Source of the DNA: Pseudoalteromonas luteoviolacea DSM 6061 | Lineage (GTDB): Bacteria; Pseudomonadota; Gammaproteobacteria; Enterobacterales; Alteromonadaceae | Direction: 5' to 3' | Assembly (NCBI RefSeq): GCF_001625655.1 | Contig: NZ_AUYB01000104.1 | Location: 62,001-126,000 of the forward strand | Length of the DNA: 64,000 bases | In this document: piece after piece, positions 49,675 to 58,417 of the stretch | Layout of the letters: each line of letters starts with the position of its first letter | Position numbering within the stretch: the stretch's first letter is position 1 | The notes under the pieces: generated by a model | Told to the model about the DNA's origin: nothing | Databases searched by the model: none | Seen by the model: only the letters and a program-made list of their open reading frames with translations | Position numbers and translations under genes: made by a program

Positions 49675-50408
49675 TGAAAAAGCTATTGATCGGTTTATTC
49701 GCATTGTTGCCAACCTTAACAATGGCAGCAGGTCCAACAGTTCCTTTGATGGATGCTAACATTGACCTGAGGGATAATGCGTCTTTGCAACGTGGCGCCA
49801 AGTTGTTTATGAATTACTGCTTGGGCTGCCACCAGATGCAGTATCAGCGTTACGAGCGTACTTTTCGTGACATTGGTATACCTGTTGAAATAGGCAAAGA
49901 AACGTTAATTTTTGATGACTCTAAAGTGGGTTCGCACATTCTTAATGCTATGTCTGAAGAGGATGCTGCGAAGTGGTTTGGTGCTGCGCCACCTGACCTT
50001 ACATTGATATCACGTGTTAAGTCACCTGATTATATCTACACCTACTTAAAGTCATTTTATAAAGATGAGTCTCGGCCTTTTGGCGTAAACAATGTTGTAT
50101 TCCCACTGGTGGGGATGCCTCATGTTCTTCAGGAACTACAGGGGTTACCGACTCCGATCACTGAAGAAGTGGTTGAAAATGGTGAAACTGTAACCAAAAT
50201 TGTGGGTGTCGAAACTGACGGCTCCGGTGAGATGAGTGACGACGAATATGACCAAGCAGCAAGAGATCTCACTAACTTTTTAGCGTATGTGGGTGAACCT
50301 TCGCGGTTAGAATCTGAGGCAATAGGTATCAAAGTGCTCGGATTCTTGGTAATCTTCTTCATCTTAGCTTTCTTATTGAAGAAAGAGTACTGGAGAGACG
50401 TTCATTAA
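49671..50408 (+). CDS. petC: Cytochrome c1 subunit of the bc1 complex
   Basis: A 245-residue protein with signal peptide (LLIGLFALLPTLTMAAG), the haem c site C50-L-G-C53-H54 and a C-terminal anchor (IKVLGFLVIFFILAFLL). It hands electrons to soluble or membrane cytochrome c. Its start overlaps the petB stop by 4 nt. Confidence 0.98.
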   Translation: MMKKLLIGLFALLPTLTMAAGPTVPLMDANIDLRDNASLQRGAKLFMNYCLGCHQMQYQRYERTFRDIGIPVEIGKETLIFDDSKVGSHILNAMSEEDAAKWFGAAPPDLTLISRVKSPDYIYTYLKSFYKDESRPFGVNNVVFPLVGMPHVLQELQGLPTPITEEVVENGETVTKIVGVETDGSGEMSDDEYDQAARDLTNFLAYVGEPSRLESEAIGIKVLGFLVIFFILAFLLKKEYWRDVH

Positions 50409-50433
50409 TTTGAACACTCAATGGTGATTATAG

Positions 50434-50465
50434 GCAATAGGGGCGTAGGCCCCTATTGCTGTTTA
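50434..50465 (+). terminator. Terminator of petABC
   Basis: A perfect 11-bp GC-rich stem (GCAATAGGGGC and GCCCCTATTGC, GTAG loop) followed by TGTTT, 25 nt after the petC stop. Confidence 0.85.
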
Positions 50466-50506
50466 AAGTGATTTGATTACTTTGTGATTATTTTATGGAG
50501 GTAGGC

Positions 50507-51130
50507 ATGGCCGTAGCTGCCAACAAGCGCCCAGTTATGACTCTTTTTTCTGGTGCAAACTGTATGTATAGCCATCAGGTACGTATCGTTTTAGCAGAAA
50601 AAGGTGTAAGTGTTGATATTCATCTGGCTGAAAAGGACAACTTGCCAGAAGCGCTGCACGAAATTAACCCATATGGTACTGTACCAACCCTAATCGACCG
50701 CGAATTAGGCTTGTATCAGGCAAATATCATTATGGAGTATTTGGATGAGCGTTTCCCGCATCCACCGTTAATGCCAGTATACCCAGTAATGCGTGGCCGT
50801 AGCCGCTTAATGATGCACCGCATTGAAAGCGACTGGTACAGCCTCGCAGACAGAATTATGACTGGAAATGATGCAGAGGGTGCTCGAAAAGAGCTTACTG
50901 AAGCATTGCTTGCTGTAGCGCCTATCTTTGGTGAAGCGCCTTACTTCATGAGTGAAGAGTTCAGCTTGGTTGATTGTTTCATGGCGCCTCTATTATGGCG
51001 TTTACCTCAACTTGGTATTGAGCTAAACGGCAGTGGTGCAAGCGAATTGAAAGATTACATGTTACGTTTATTTGAACGTGAATCTTTCCAAGCGTCATTG
51101 ACTGATGTTGAGCGCGAGATTCGTAGCTAA
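50507..51130 (+). CDS. sspA: Stringent starvation protein A
   Basis: A 207-residue GST-fold, RNA polymerase-associated protein with LFSGANCMYSHQVRIVLAEKG in the thioredoxin-like half. The open frame begins at an ATG at 50495, but that ATG is inside the ribosome binding site ATGGAGG, so the true start is 50507. SspA alters sigma-70 promoter use under starvation. It shares 1 nt with sspB. Confidence 0.97.
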   Translation: MAVAANKRPVMTLFSGANCMYSHQVRIVLAEKGVSVDIHLAEKDNLPEALHEINPYGTVPTLIDRELGLYQANIIMEYLDERFPHPPLMPVYPVMRGRSRLMMHRIESDWYSLADRIMTGNDAEGARKELTEALLAVAPIFGEAPYFMSEEFSLVDCFMAPLLWRLPQLGIELNGSGASELKDYMLRLFERESFQASLTDVEREIRS

Positions 51131-51582
51131 TGACATCTAACCGACCTTATTTACTTAGGGCGTTTTACGATTGGATTGTGGATAATCAATGCACGCCACA
51201 TATTGTGGTCAATGCAAATTATCCGCAGGTCCAAGTACCAGTACAATTTGTTCAAGATGGGCAAATTGTACTGAATGTGAGTCCTAGTGCAGCTAATAAC
51301 TTCACAATGGATAACGACGCATTAAGCTTTCACGCTCGCTTTTCAGGTCAACCAATGCAGGTATTTGTACCTGTTGGTGCTGTACTTGCTATTTATGCAA
51401 GGGAAAATGGCGAAGGTACAATCTTCTCTGAATCCAATATAGAAGAAGAGTATACTCAAGACATTGAAGAGTCTGAGGCTCAATCCACTGTTGAAGAAGA
51501 GACGTCACCGTCTCAGCAGCAAGAGCCGAGCTCAAGTGAAGATAAGCCCAAAAAGGGTGCTCACTTACGCGTAATCAAGTAA
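51130..51582 (+). CDS. sspB: ClpXP protease specificity-enhancing factor SspB
   Basis: A 150-residue adaptor that delivers ssrA-tagged proteins to ClpXP. The folded substrate domain (about 1-100) starts YLLRAFYDWIVDNQCTPHIV; an acidic flexible linker follows; the C-terminal tip HLRVIK is the ClpX-docking motif. Confidence 0.97.
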   Translation: MTSNRPYLLRAFYDWIVDNQCTPHIVVNANYPQVQVPVQFVQDGQIVLNVSPSAANNFTMDNDALSFHARFSGQPMQVFVPVGAVLAIYARENGEGTIFSESNIEEEYTQDIEESEAQSTVEEETSPSQQQEPSSSEDKPKKGAHLRVIK

Positions 51583-51584
51583 TA

Positions 51585-51616
51585 AAAAACCTGCAAATGC
51601 AGGTTTTTCTTTTTTG
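51585..51616 (+). terminator. Terminator of sspAB
   Basis: A perfect 10-bp stem (AAAAACCTGC and GCAGGTTTTT, AAAT loop) followed by a T-rich run; it lies before the end of the convergent dolP. Confidence 0.92.
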
Positions 51617-51627
51617 GCTATTTTTTC

Positions 51628-52194
51628 TTAAAGGTATTCAAAGGCTTTAATTACCTTTTCAACACCATGAATGTTACGCGCAATATTAACGGCTTTATCA
51701 GCCTCGTCTTTGTCGACCATACCCATTAGAAATACTTCAGAGTTTTCGGTTATTACTTTGATATTACTGCCATTGACATTATCGTTGGCAAGTAACTGGG
51801 TTTTCACTTTTGATGTTAGCCAAGTATCGTGAGTTTGTGTCGAAAGACCAATATTGCTTCCAATCCGTATTTGATTGAGTAAACGCTTAACACCCATTAC
51901 TTTATTGACTGCACTGGTCGCTTCTGAGCGCATTTCTGCATTGGCAACTTGGCCTGTAAGCAACACCGTGCCGTTGACACTGACAACATTAATGTTTGCG
52001 TGTTTAGCGAGGCGTGGAATCTGTTTCAACGCAAGTGTCGCTTTTATCTCTATGCTGTTATCGTCAATTTGAGAACCGATGGAGCGTCTATCATTTGCAG
52101 CAGAGACAGCACTGGCAGTGCCAGCTACTACAGCAACAGCACACCCTTGAAGAAATAAGATAGCTGAAAGTAACAAGATGGCTCTAAAGTACAT
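51628..52194 (-). CDS. dolP: Outer-membrane lipoprotein DolP (YraP, two BON domains)
   Basis: A 188-residue lipoprotein. Signal peptide MYFRAILLLSAILFLQGC has the lipobox LQGC, with Cys18 lipidated. Two BON domains follow (about 50-110 with INVVSVNGTVLLTGQVANAE, and 125-185 with IKVITENSEVFLMGMVDKDE). The long open frame from 52314 reads through diaA; the real ATG at 52194 is 1 nt past the diaA stop behind AGGA. DolP binds anionic lipids at division sites and supports BAM. Confidence 0.93.
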   Translation of the reverse strand: MYFRAILLLSAILFLQGCAVAVVAGTASAVSAANDRRSIGSQIDDNSIEIKATLALKQIPRLAKHANINVVSVNGTVLLTGQVANAEMRSEATSAVNKVMGVKRLLNQIRIGSNIGLSTQTHDTWLTSKVKTQLLANDNVNGSNIKVITENSEVFLMGMVDKDEADKAVNIARNIHGVEKVIKAFEYL

Positions 52195-52195
52195 A

Positions 52196-52780
52196 CTAAT
52201 CATCCTGAGGGAAAAGAATATTATCAATAAGCTGACTAAGGCAGTGTATTGTAAATAGGTGAGACTCAAGTATTCGACTCGCACGCTTACTTGGCATACG
52301 GATCTCAACGTCATTTGGGCCTAACAAACCGGTTAACTCTCCACCATCATTGCCTGTTAAGGCTATGACCTTTAGGTCTTTGGTTAGGGCTGACTCAACC
52401 GCACTTATAACCTCTTTCTCGTTGCCGTTGACCGCAATAGCAAATAGTAAGTCACCCTCTTGCGCCACAGCTCTAATTTGTCTTGCAAACAGCTCATGGT
52501 GCGTACCAGGTGCCTGACCACTTAAATTGACATTAGACTGGCTTAGCGTCAAAGCTGGCAAGCAAGGTCGTTCTGTTTCATAGAAGTTGATAAGTAAACT
52601 GGCAAAATGCTCAGCAAGCATATGACTGCTGGGCACACCGCAACAAATTAATTTATTTCCATTAATGAGTGTTTGCGATATGACATAGGCCGCAGCTTCT
52701 AATTGCTCTGCAACGGCTTCTCCGGCAGCGATTTGTGCCTGTATACTCTCGGTAAAGATGGCTTTGATAGATTCTTGCAT
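52196..52780 (-). CDS. diaA: DnaA initiator-associating protein DiaA
   Basis: A 194-residue SIS-domain protein with LICCGVPSSHMLAEHFASLL and AVNGNEKEVISAVESAL. DiaA tetramers bring DnaA molecules together at oriC. The position between yraN and dolP is that of E. coli diaA, which separates it from gmhA. Confidence 0.93.
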   Translation of the reverse strand: MQESIKAIFTESIQAQIAAGEAVAEQLEAAAYVISQTLINGNKLICCGVPSSHMLAEHFASLLINFYETERPCLPALTLSQSNVNLSGQAPGTHHELFARQIRAVAQEGDLLFAIAVNGNEKEVISAVESALTKDLKVIALTGNDGGELTGLLGPNDVEIRMPSKRASRILESHLFTIHCLSQLIDNILFPQDD

Positions 52781-52781
52781 A

Positions 52782-53147
52782 TTAAAAAACGTTCTTTATC
52801 CATTGTATAGCGTGGGGACTACTCCCCTGTATTGCAACAAAGTCTACGCGTAGCGCGGGATTATGCAAGGCAAAATCTTGCGTATATTGATAAATACTAC
52901 GCCTTAGACATTGTTGCTTTTTAACTGACAGTGCATTGATTGCACCACCATAAGTTGTTGCTTTACGGTATTTAACCTCTACAAATACCCATGTATTGAG
53001 ATCTTTCATTATCAGATCAATTTCACCAAAACGGCATAAGTAATTGCGAGTTACAGGCTTAAGACCCTGTTTAACCAAATATTGTTCCGCAATTACTTCA
53101 AAGTGCTGTCCTTTTTCTCGCGTATTACTAAAAAATCCTTTTAACAT
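52782..53147 (-). CDS. yraN: YraN family endonuclease-like protein (UPF0102)
   Basis: A 121-residue protein of the UPF0102 family. The PD-(D/E)XK-like pattern is visible: GEIDLIMKDLNTWVFVEVKYRK. The exact function is not established. It is followed 1 nt later by diaA and lies 46 nt after lpoA. Confidence 0.92.
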   Translation of the reverse strand: MLKGFFSNTREKGQHFEVIAEQYLVKQGLKPVTRNYLCRFGEIDLIMKDLNTWVFVEVKYRKATTYGGAINALSVKKQQCLRRSIYQYTQDFALHNPALRVDFVAIQGSSPHAIQWIKNVF

Positions 53148-53193
53148 CTGAGTGTCCTTGTCTATTGCACTACGCTTACATTAGTTTGTATTC

Positions 53194-55068
53194 TTACTCC
53201 GTATTTTGCATAAATAACGGCGTCGGTGGACGCTCATCTAGGCTAACTAGGCGAATTTTATTTTTATGATATTGCGCCCAAATAAGCTTTCTGTGAATTT
53301 GATTGGCTTCTTTAATACTTAGTGCACCAGTGAGCCCTTCAAACTCTTTGCCCGGTATGCGACTGAGCTGTTTGAGCTCAGGAATAAGATTGAGTGCATC
53401 GTACGCCATGGCAAATAAGCGCTGCTCAATATCGGCTTGCTCCGGCCATAGTCTTGAGTAAGTATCACGCAGATTGCGCTCGTTTACCGCATCTGGCAAC
53501 ATCCATGGCAATTCGGTGAAGTACAGGCCTTCAAGGTCGCCTTTGTCTGTTTTGTCGATTTGTTTACTATAACTTCGTGAACTTGCATAAAGTGGAATGC
53601 GCTCTGCGAATGTGCTGACATTCACGTCCAAATAGGGCTTGAGCAATCTCGTTTCGATTGCATCACCGAGGATATAAATTGCGTCTAAATCTCTCCTTGA
53701 GCGGGTCTCGCTTTCAACTTCACTTCTAAATAAATTGCGTACCTCTTTAATACGCGTCTTAGAACTATCCACTTCTAAAAGTTCAGTAATAACTTTGACC
53801 ATGTCCTCAGTGTTAGAATAAAACCCAATCTCAGGAGTTGTTTCACTGAATGTTTGCCACTGTTGCTCAAAATGAGCTATTAATCGTTTTCCTGCTGGGG
53901 TATTTGGCGCCAGTAGCATAGGTTTTTGATAGCCTTTTGCTAAAAAGTGCACCATCGCTTGCTCTACCTCATGTTCAGGGTTGAGCGCAAAGTAGAAATG
54001 CTCAGAGTGCACTCGGTCAGCTTCTGATGCATCAACTTCGTTGAGGAAAATTGCGGGAGAACTTGTGATAAAGCCACTGCGCTTAACTTTGACAACATTA
54101 GACTTTAGCAATGGACCAATAATAAAATCGGCTTGAATTTCTTGAAGACTTCTTTCGATCAACTCTGCGCTATCCATTTCATCTATAAAATGGATTTCAG
54201 AGATCTTACTTCTATCCATTGCAGCGAGAAAACCATTTTTTAACGCAGCCCCCAATCGCTCACTGTTGCCAGATTGCGGCAGCAGGATTGCCAGCTTTGT
54301 GGCTTCATACGGGGCTAAATTGATATCTGACTTCACTTTGGTGGGAATAATAAAGCTGCCTGGGTGATTTTTATAACGTCTTTGCCAGTTATTCATAGCC
54401 TGGTGTAATTGAACCGTCGAGCCGAGATATACTTGGTGGTATTTGGCCAGCTTTACCCACCCTTGTTGGATTACAGAGCCGCGATCAAAGCGCTCTAGAG
54501 CGTATGAAGAGAGTTGTTGTAATGCTGCCCAAATTTCAGCATCTAGACCTGCAATAGCCAGTGTATTTTGTTGCGCGATATCTGCACTTTGAAAATAGTG
54601 AACGAGTGCTTTTTTAGGCAGCTTTTGTGACGCAAAAATGCTGCCCTTAAGATATTGATGCCAGGCCTTATGCTCTGAAAGCTTGAGCTTTTCATTAACG
54701 CTCTGCAATATTTCATGCGCACTTTCGTATTTACCTAACTCTTTGCGAGCAAGCGCCACGTATAGCTTATTTTGAACATGATCCACACTGGCTTTTGATT
54801 CTAGCTCAATACAGGCCTGTTCTAACACTTGCCAGTTTTGTTCTGTTATGGCGGCTTCGCGCGCGTTGTAAAGCAACTGAATACGAGTGGCGCCATCCTT
54901 TTCAAGTGCTCGAGCTAACAGTGCCACTGCGTCCATATCTTGCACAACTGGTGCTGTATTAACCTGAGTTTGCGTGCTGACAGTTTGTTGAGTGCTATTA
55001 GGGGTTGTGCCACAAGCAGATAACCCCGACAATATGGCCATAATTAGACTTATTTTTTTCAGTTGCAC
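53194..55068 (-). CDS. lpoA: Penicillin-binding protein activator LpoA
   Basis: A 624-residue outer-membrane lipoprotein that stimulates PBP1A. Lipobox LSAC with Cys19; N-terminal TPR-like helical domain (about 40-270), then a periplasmic-binding-protein-like domain (about 275-610; KLAILLPQSGNSERLGAALKNG). The open frame begins at 55137. I chose the GTG at 55068 because GAAGG is 7 nt upstream; the ATG at 55086 has no ribosome binding site. Divergent from rsmI. Confidence 0.93.
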   Translation of the reverse strand: MQLKKISLIMAILSGLSACGTTPNSTQQTVSTQTQVNTAPVVQDMDAVALLARALEKDGATRIQLLYNAREAAITEQNWQVLEQACIELESKASVDHVQNKLYVALARKELGKYESAHEILQSVNEKLKLSEHKAWHQYLKGSIFASQKLPKKALVHYFQSADIAQQNTLAIAGLDAEIWAALQQLSSYALERFDRGSVIQQGWVKLAKYHQVYLGSTVQLHQAMNNWQRRYKNHPGSFIIPTKVKSDINLAPYEATKLAILLPQSGNSERLGAALKNGFLAAMDRSKISEIHFIDEMDSAELIERSLQEIQADFIIGPLLKSNVVKVKRSGFITSSPAIFLNEVDASEADRVHSEHFYFALNPEHEVEQAMVHFLAKGYQKPMLLAPNTPAGKRLIAHFEQQWQTFSETTPEIGFYSNTEDMVKVITELLEVDSSKTRIKEVRNLFRSEVESETRSRRDLDAIYILGDAIETRLLKPYLDVNVSTFAERIPLYASSRSYSKQIDKTDKGDLEGLYFTELPWMLPDAVNERNLRDTYSRLWPEQADIEQRLFAMAYDALNLIPELKQLSRIPGKEFEGLTGALSIKEANQIHRKLIWAQYHKNKIRLVSLDERPPTPLFMQNTE

Positions 55069-55130
55069 GCGTATACCTTCACTCATTGCTTTATATGTGA
55101 ATATCTTACTGACTGATCTTGGAGAGCTCA

Positions 55131-55991
55131 ATGACAAAAGCCGAAACCCTAAACAAAATTGGCACCCTTTACATCGTGGCGACGCCCATTGGTAATCTAG
55201 AAGACATCAGTGAACGGGCGCTGAAAACTTTGGCTGAAGTGGATTTAATTGCCGCAGAAGATACTCGCCATACAGGAAAGTTACTCAGTCACTTTAATAT
55301 TAAAGCAAAAACCTTTGCGTTGCATGATCACAATGAAAAACAAAAAGCGCAGCAGATCTTAGATTGGCTCAATGAAGGCAAAGATATTGCCTTGGTGTCA
55401 GATGCTGGTACTCCCCTTATTAGCGATCCTGGATATGCAGTGGTGAACTTATGCCGTGAACTTGGTGCTCAAGTAACGCCAGTTCCGGGGGCTTGTGCTG
55501 CCATTGCTGCGGTTAGTTGTTCAGGGCTACCAACGGATAAATTTCAATTCTTAGGGTTTACACCGGCAAAAAGCCAAGCTCGGCAGCAGTTTTTCACCTC
55601 TGCACATGAGTCTGGAATAACCAGTATCATATATGAAAGTACGCACCGTATTATGGCCAGTTTGAACGATTTATCAGACGCTTTGGGTGCGCAGCAACAG
55701 GTCGTTTTCGCCAAAGAGCTGACAAAAACCTATGAGACGTTTTTTAGCGGCCCTGTCAGTGAGTTGATTACTTTCCTGACTGATGAACCTGAGCGTCAAC
55801 GTGGTGAATTAGTACTTATGTTACCAGGTAAAGGCAAAGAAACAGCAGCTATCACACCTGAAGCTCAAAAGCTGATCTCGCTATTAGAAACAGAAATGCC
55901 ATTGAAGAAGGCATGTGGTGTTGCTGCTGAGTACTTTGGGCTTAAAAAGAACGCGTTATACAAAGCCATTATTGCGCAAAGAGAAGAATAG
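55131..55991 (+). CDS. rsmI: 16S rRNA 2'-O-methyltransferase RsmI
   Basis: A 286-residue methyltransferase (same length as E. coli) of the tetrapyrrole methylase fold, with GTLYIVATPIGNLEDISERA, AEDTRHTG and VSDAGTPLISDPGY. It methylates C1402 of 16S rRNA. The ATG at 55131 has GGAG upstream; the TTG at 55119 was rejected. Confidence 0.97.
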   Translation: MTKAETLNKIGTLYIVATPIGNLEDISERALKTLAEVDLIAAEDTRHTGKLLSHFNIKAKTFALHDHNEKQKAQQILDWLNEGKDIALVSDAGTPLISDPGYAVVNLCRELGAQVTPVPGACAAIAAVSCSGLPTDKFQFLGFTPAKSQARQQFFTSAHESGITSIIYESTHRIMASLNDLSDALGAQQQVVFAKELTKTYETFFSGPVSELITFLTDEPERQRGELVLMLPGKGKETAAITPEAQKLISLLETEMPLKKACGVAAEYFGLKKNALYKAIIAQREE

Positions 55992-56026
55992 CCAAAAAAT
56001 CCGCTGTGTTTTAGATCAGAAATAGG

Positions 56027-56032
56027 TATAAT
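56027..56032 (+). promoter_or_regulatory. -10 box of the rnpB promoter
   Basis: A perfect TATAAT ends 8 nt before the predicted 5' end of RNase P RNA and is followed by GC-rich CGCCGCG. The -35 element is weak. Confidence 0.8.
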
Positions 56033-56039
56033 GCGCCGC

Positions 56040-56394
<355 letters not shown>

Positions 56395-56404
56395 ACATAT
56401 TTTT

Positions 56405-56435
56405 GTAACCGCTCAGTCAAAGTCTGAGCGGTTAC
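56405..56435 (+). terminator. Hairpin after rnpB
   Basis: A perfect 12-bp stem (GTAACCGCTCAG and CTGAGCGGTTAC, 7-nt loop) begins about 10 nt after the P1 helix. The T-run is before it (ATATTTTTG), not after, so termination may be by another route; it could also protect the 3' end. Confidence 0.65.
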
Positions 56436-56534
56436 AGCAATTCAATCACAAATCAATTTATCTATACTCACCAAATATCCGTCAATACACTGTTATTTAG
56501 ACTTTCTTCTGTAAACTAAAAATGCGCACTAAAT

Positions 56535-56567
56535 CTGTCTATTACAGGTCATTAAACGAAATTTAAT
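56535..56567 (+). promoter_or_regulatory. Possible PhoB box and -10 of the alkaline phosphatase gene
   Basis: CTGTCTA, TTAC, AGGTCAT form two 7-nt repeats 11 bp apart with CTGTC and GTCAT parts of the PHO-box consensus. A TTTAAT -10-like hexamer follows 9 nt later (56562-56567), the usual geometry of PhoB-activated promoters. Match is partial. Confidence 0.4.
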
Positions 56568-56693
56568 CCATTTAAATACAATAATGTAAGAATAAAAATG
56601 TAATCACCATGAAATGTTCCTGAAATAAAAAAGTCATTTTCAGTACGTAGACTTGCGGCTGCTCACAATTGATTACGTTTTAGGAACATTCGC

Positions 56694-58361
56694 ATGAAAA
56701 TGAAATTTGTTGCGCTCGCAGTGTCTGCGGCCTTGCTCTCCGGTTGTAACGATGATGATACAAAAACAGTAGAGGTCATCAAAGAAGTTGAAGTAGTTAA
56801 AGAAGTGGTAAAAGAAGTACCACCTACACCTGTTACTTCAGTTAAAAATGTGATTTTAATGATTGGTGACGGCATGGGCCCTCAGCAAGTTGGTTTACTT
56901 GAGGAATACGCACAGCGTGCGCCAAACTCGGTTTACAAAGACAAAAATAACCAAACTGCGCTGTCGAAATTTGCCAATGCAGGGCATTTGGGGCTATCAC
57001 TGAATGCTCCTCATGGTCCATCTGGTAGCTTAGTAACTGACTCAGCGTGTTCTGCAACGCAGCTGGCAACAGGCATTTCTGCTGGCTCAGAGATGATTGG
57101 TCTAGACACTCAGGGCAATAAAGTTGCAACTATCCTAGAAAAAGCCAAAGCGATGGGCAAAGCCACAGGTTTGGTTTCGGATACTCGTATTACACATGCG
57201 ACACCTGCGGCATTTGCTTCACACCAACCACACCGTTCTTATGAAGATAAAATAGCAGCAGAATTAATCTCTTCTGGCAATGTAGATGTCATGCTATCAG
57301 GTGGCGCACGTGTTTTCTTGCCTCAAGACGTTGCAACAAATGAGGCTGTACAAAAGCAGCTTGAAGAACTTGGTATGCCAAGTGGTGTTTATAAAAAGTC
57401 TAAACGCAAAGACAGCGACAACCTCGTTGTTCAAGCACAAGATCAGTATGGCTATGCATTGGCATTCGATAAAACCCAGTTAATGAATGTTGAAGGTGAC
57501 AAGTTACTAGGTTTATTCGCAAATTCGGGCATGGACGATGGTATTGCTTACAGAAAGTGCCAGCAAGAAAACAGCTGTACACAGCCTTCCCTTAAGGAAA
57601 TGACCGTTAAAGCGTTAGATATCCTTGCTAAAGATGAGGATGGCTTCTTCTTGATGATTGAGGGTGGTCAAATTGATTGGGCTGGTCATGCAAACGATGC
57701 CGGCTGGATGTTAAACGAGTTGCTTAAATTTGATGAAGCCGTTGAAGCAGTTCACGAATGGGTTAAAGATCGCAACGATACTTTGGTTGTTGTGACAGCT
57801 GACCATGAGACTGGCAGCTTTGGCTTTAGTTACTCAGATCATAACACGCCAGAAGCAGTTGCATTGCCGGGTGATGGTATGGGGGATTCACTATACAAAC
57901 CAAAGTTCAATTTTGGAGCGTTAAGCCTACTTGATACGCTATACAACCAAGAGGGTACGTTCTATGACATCATGGGTGACGTTGACGGAGACTATAATTT
58001 CGCAAACAGCAGTGCTGAGCAATGGCAAACCGCGATTACCAAGCATACACCTTACACTGTCACGCTTGAGCAAGCTGCTACAATTCATGAGTCTCACGAA
58101 ATCAATGATGATGGACATCCTTTGCCACACTTTGAAGACTTTTCTGACTTCTACGTATACGGCACAGAAGACTTTACCGGTAAAATTGCACGTGTCGTAG
58201 CGACGCAGCAAAACGTAGTGTGGGGAACGGGTACTCATACAGCTGCGCCTGTCCCTGTATACGCGTTTGGTCCAGAAGGTGTAACAAAGCAATTTTCTAC
58301 GCTACAGCACCATGTTGACATTGCGAATAAGATGATGGCGGCATTGGGTGTAGACGAATAA
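56694..58361 (+). CDS. Alkaline phosphatase lipoprotein (PhoA superfamily)
   Basis: A 555-residue exported enzyme. Lipoprotein signal with lipobox LSGC (Cys18), then a short charged Val/Glu/Lys repeat (about 24-42). The catalytic domain has IGDGMGPQQ (metal Asp59), the nucleophile Ser117 in TDSACSATQLATG, the metal site GGQIDWAGHAND and VTADHETGSFGFS. It hydrolyses phosphate monoesters at the cell surface or periplasm. AGGAAC precedes the ATG. The upstream possible PhoB box suggests phosphate control. The family is certain; the substrate range is not. Confidence 0.93.
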   Translation: MKMKFVALAVSAALLSGCNDDDTKTVEVIKEVEVVKEVVKEVPPTPVTSVKNVILMIGDGMGPQQVGLLEEYAQRAPNSVYKDKNNQTALSKFANAGHLGLSLNAPHGPSGSLVTDSACSATQLATGISAGSEMIGLDTQGNKVATILEKAKAMGKATGLVSDTRITHATPAAFASHQPHRSYEDKIAAELISSGNVDVMLSGGARVFLPQDVATNEAVQKQLEELGMPSGVYKKSKRKDSDNLVVQAQDQYGYALAFDKTQLMNVEGDKLLGLFANSGMDDGIAYRKCQQENSCTQPSLKEMTVKALDILAKDEDGFFLMIEGGQIDWAGHANDAGWMLNELLKFDEAVEAVHEWVKDRNDTLVVVTADHETGSFGFSYSDHNTPEAVALPGDGMGDSLYKPKFNFGALSLLDTLYNQEGTFYDIMGDVDGDYNFANSSAEQWQTAITKHTPYTVTLEQAATIHESHEINDDGHPLPHFEDFSDFYVYGTEDFTGKIARVVATQQNVVWGTGTHTAAPVPVYAFGPEGVTKQFSTLQHHVDIANKMMAALGVDE

Positions 58362-58387
58362 ATAGAAGCTGTTCAATCCAAACAATC

Positions 58388-58413
58388 AAAGCCATTCAGA
58401 TGAATGGCTTTTT
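58388..58413. terminator. Terminator between the phosphatase and GGDEF/EAL genes
   Basis: A perfect 10-bp stem (AAAGCCATTC and GAATGGCTTT, AGAT loop) with T-runs on the plus strand, placed between convergent genes. Confidence 0.92.
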
Positions 58414-58417
58414 CATT

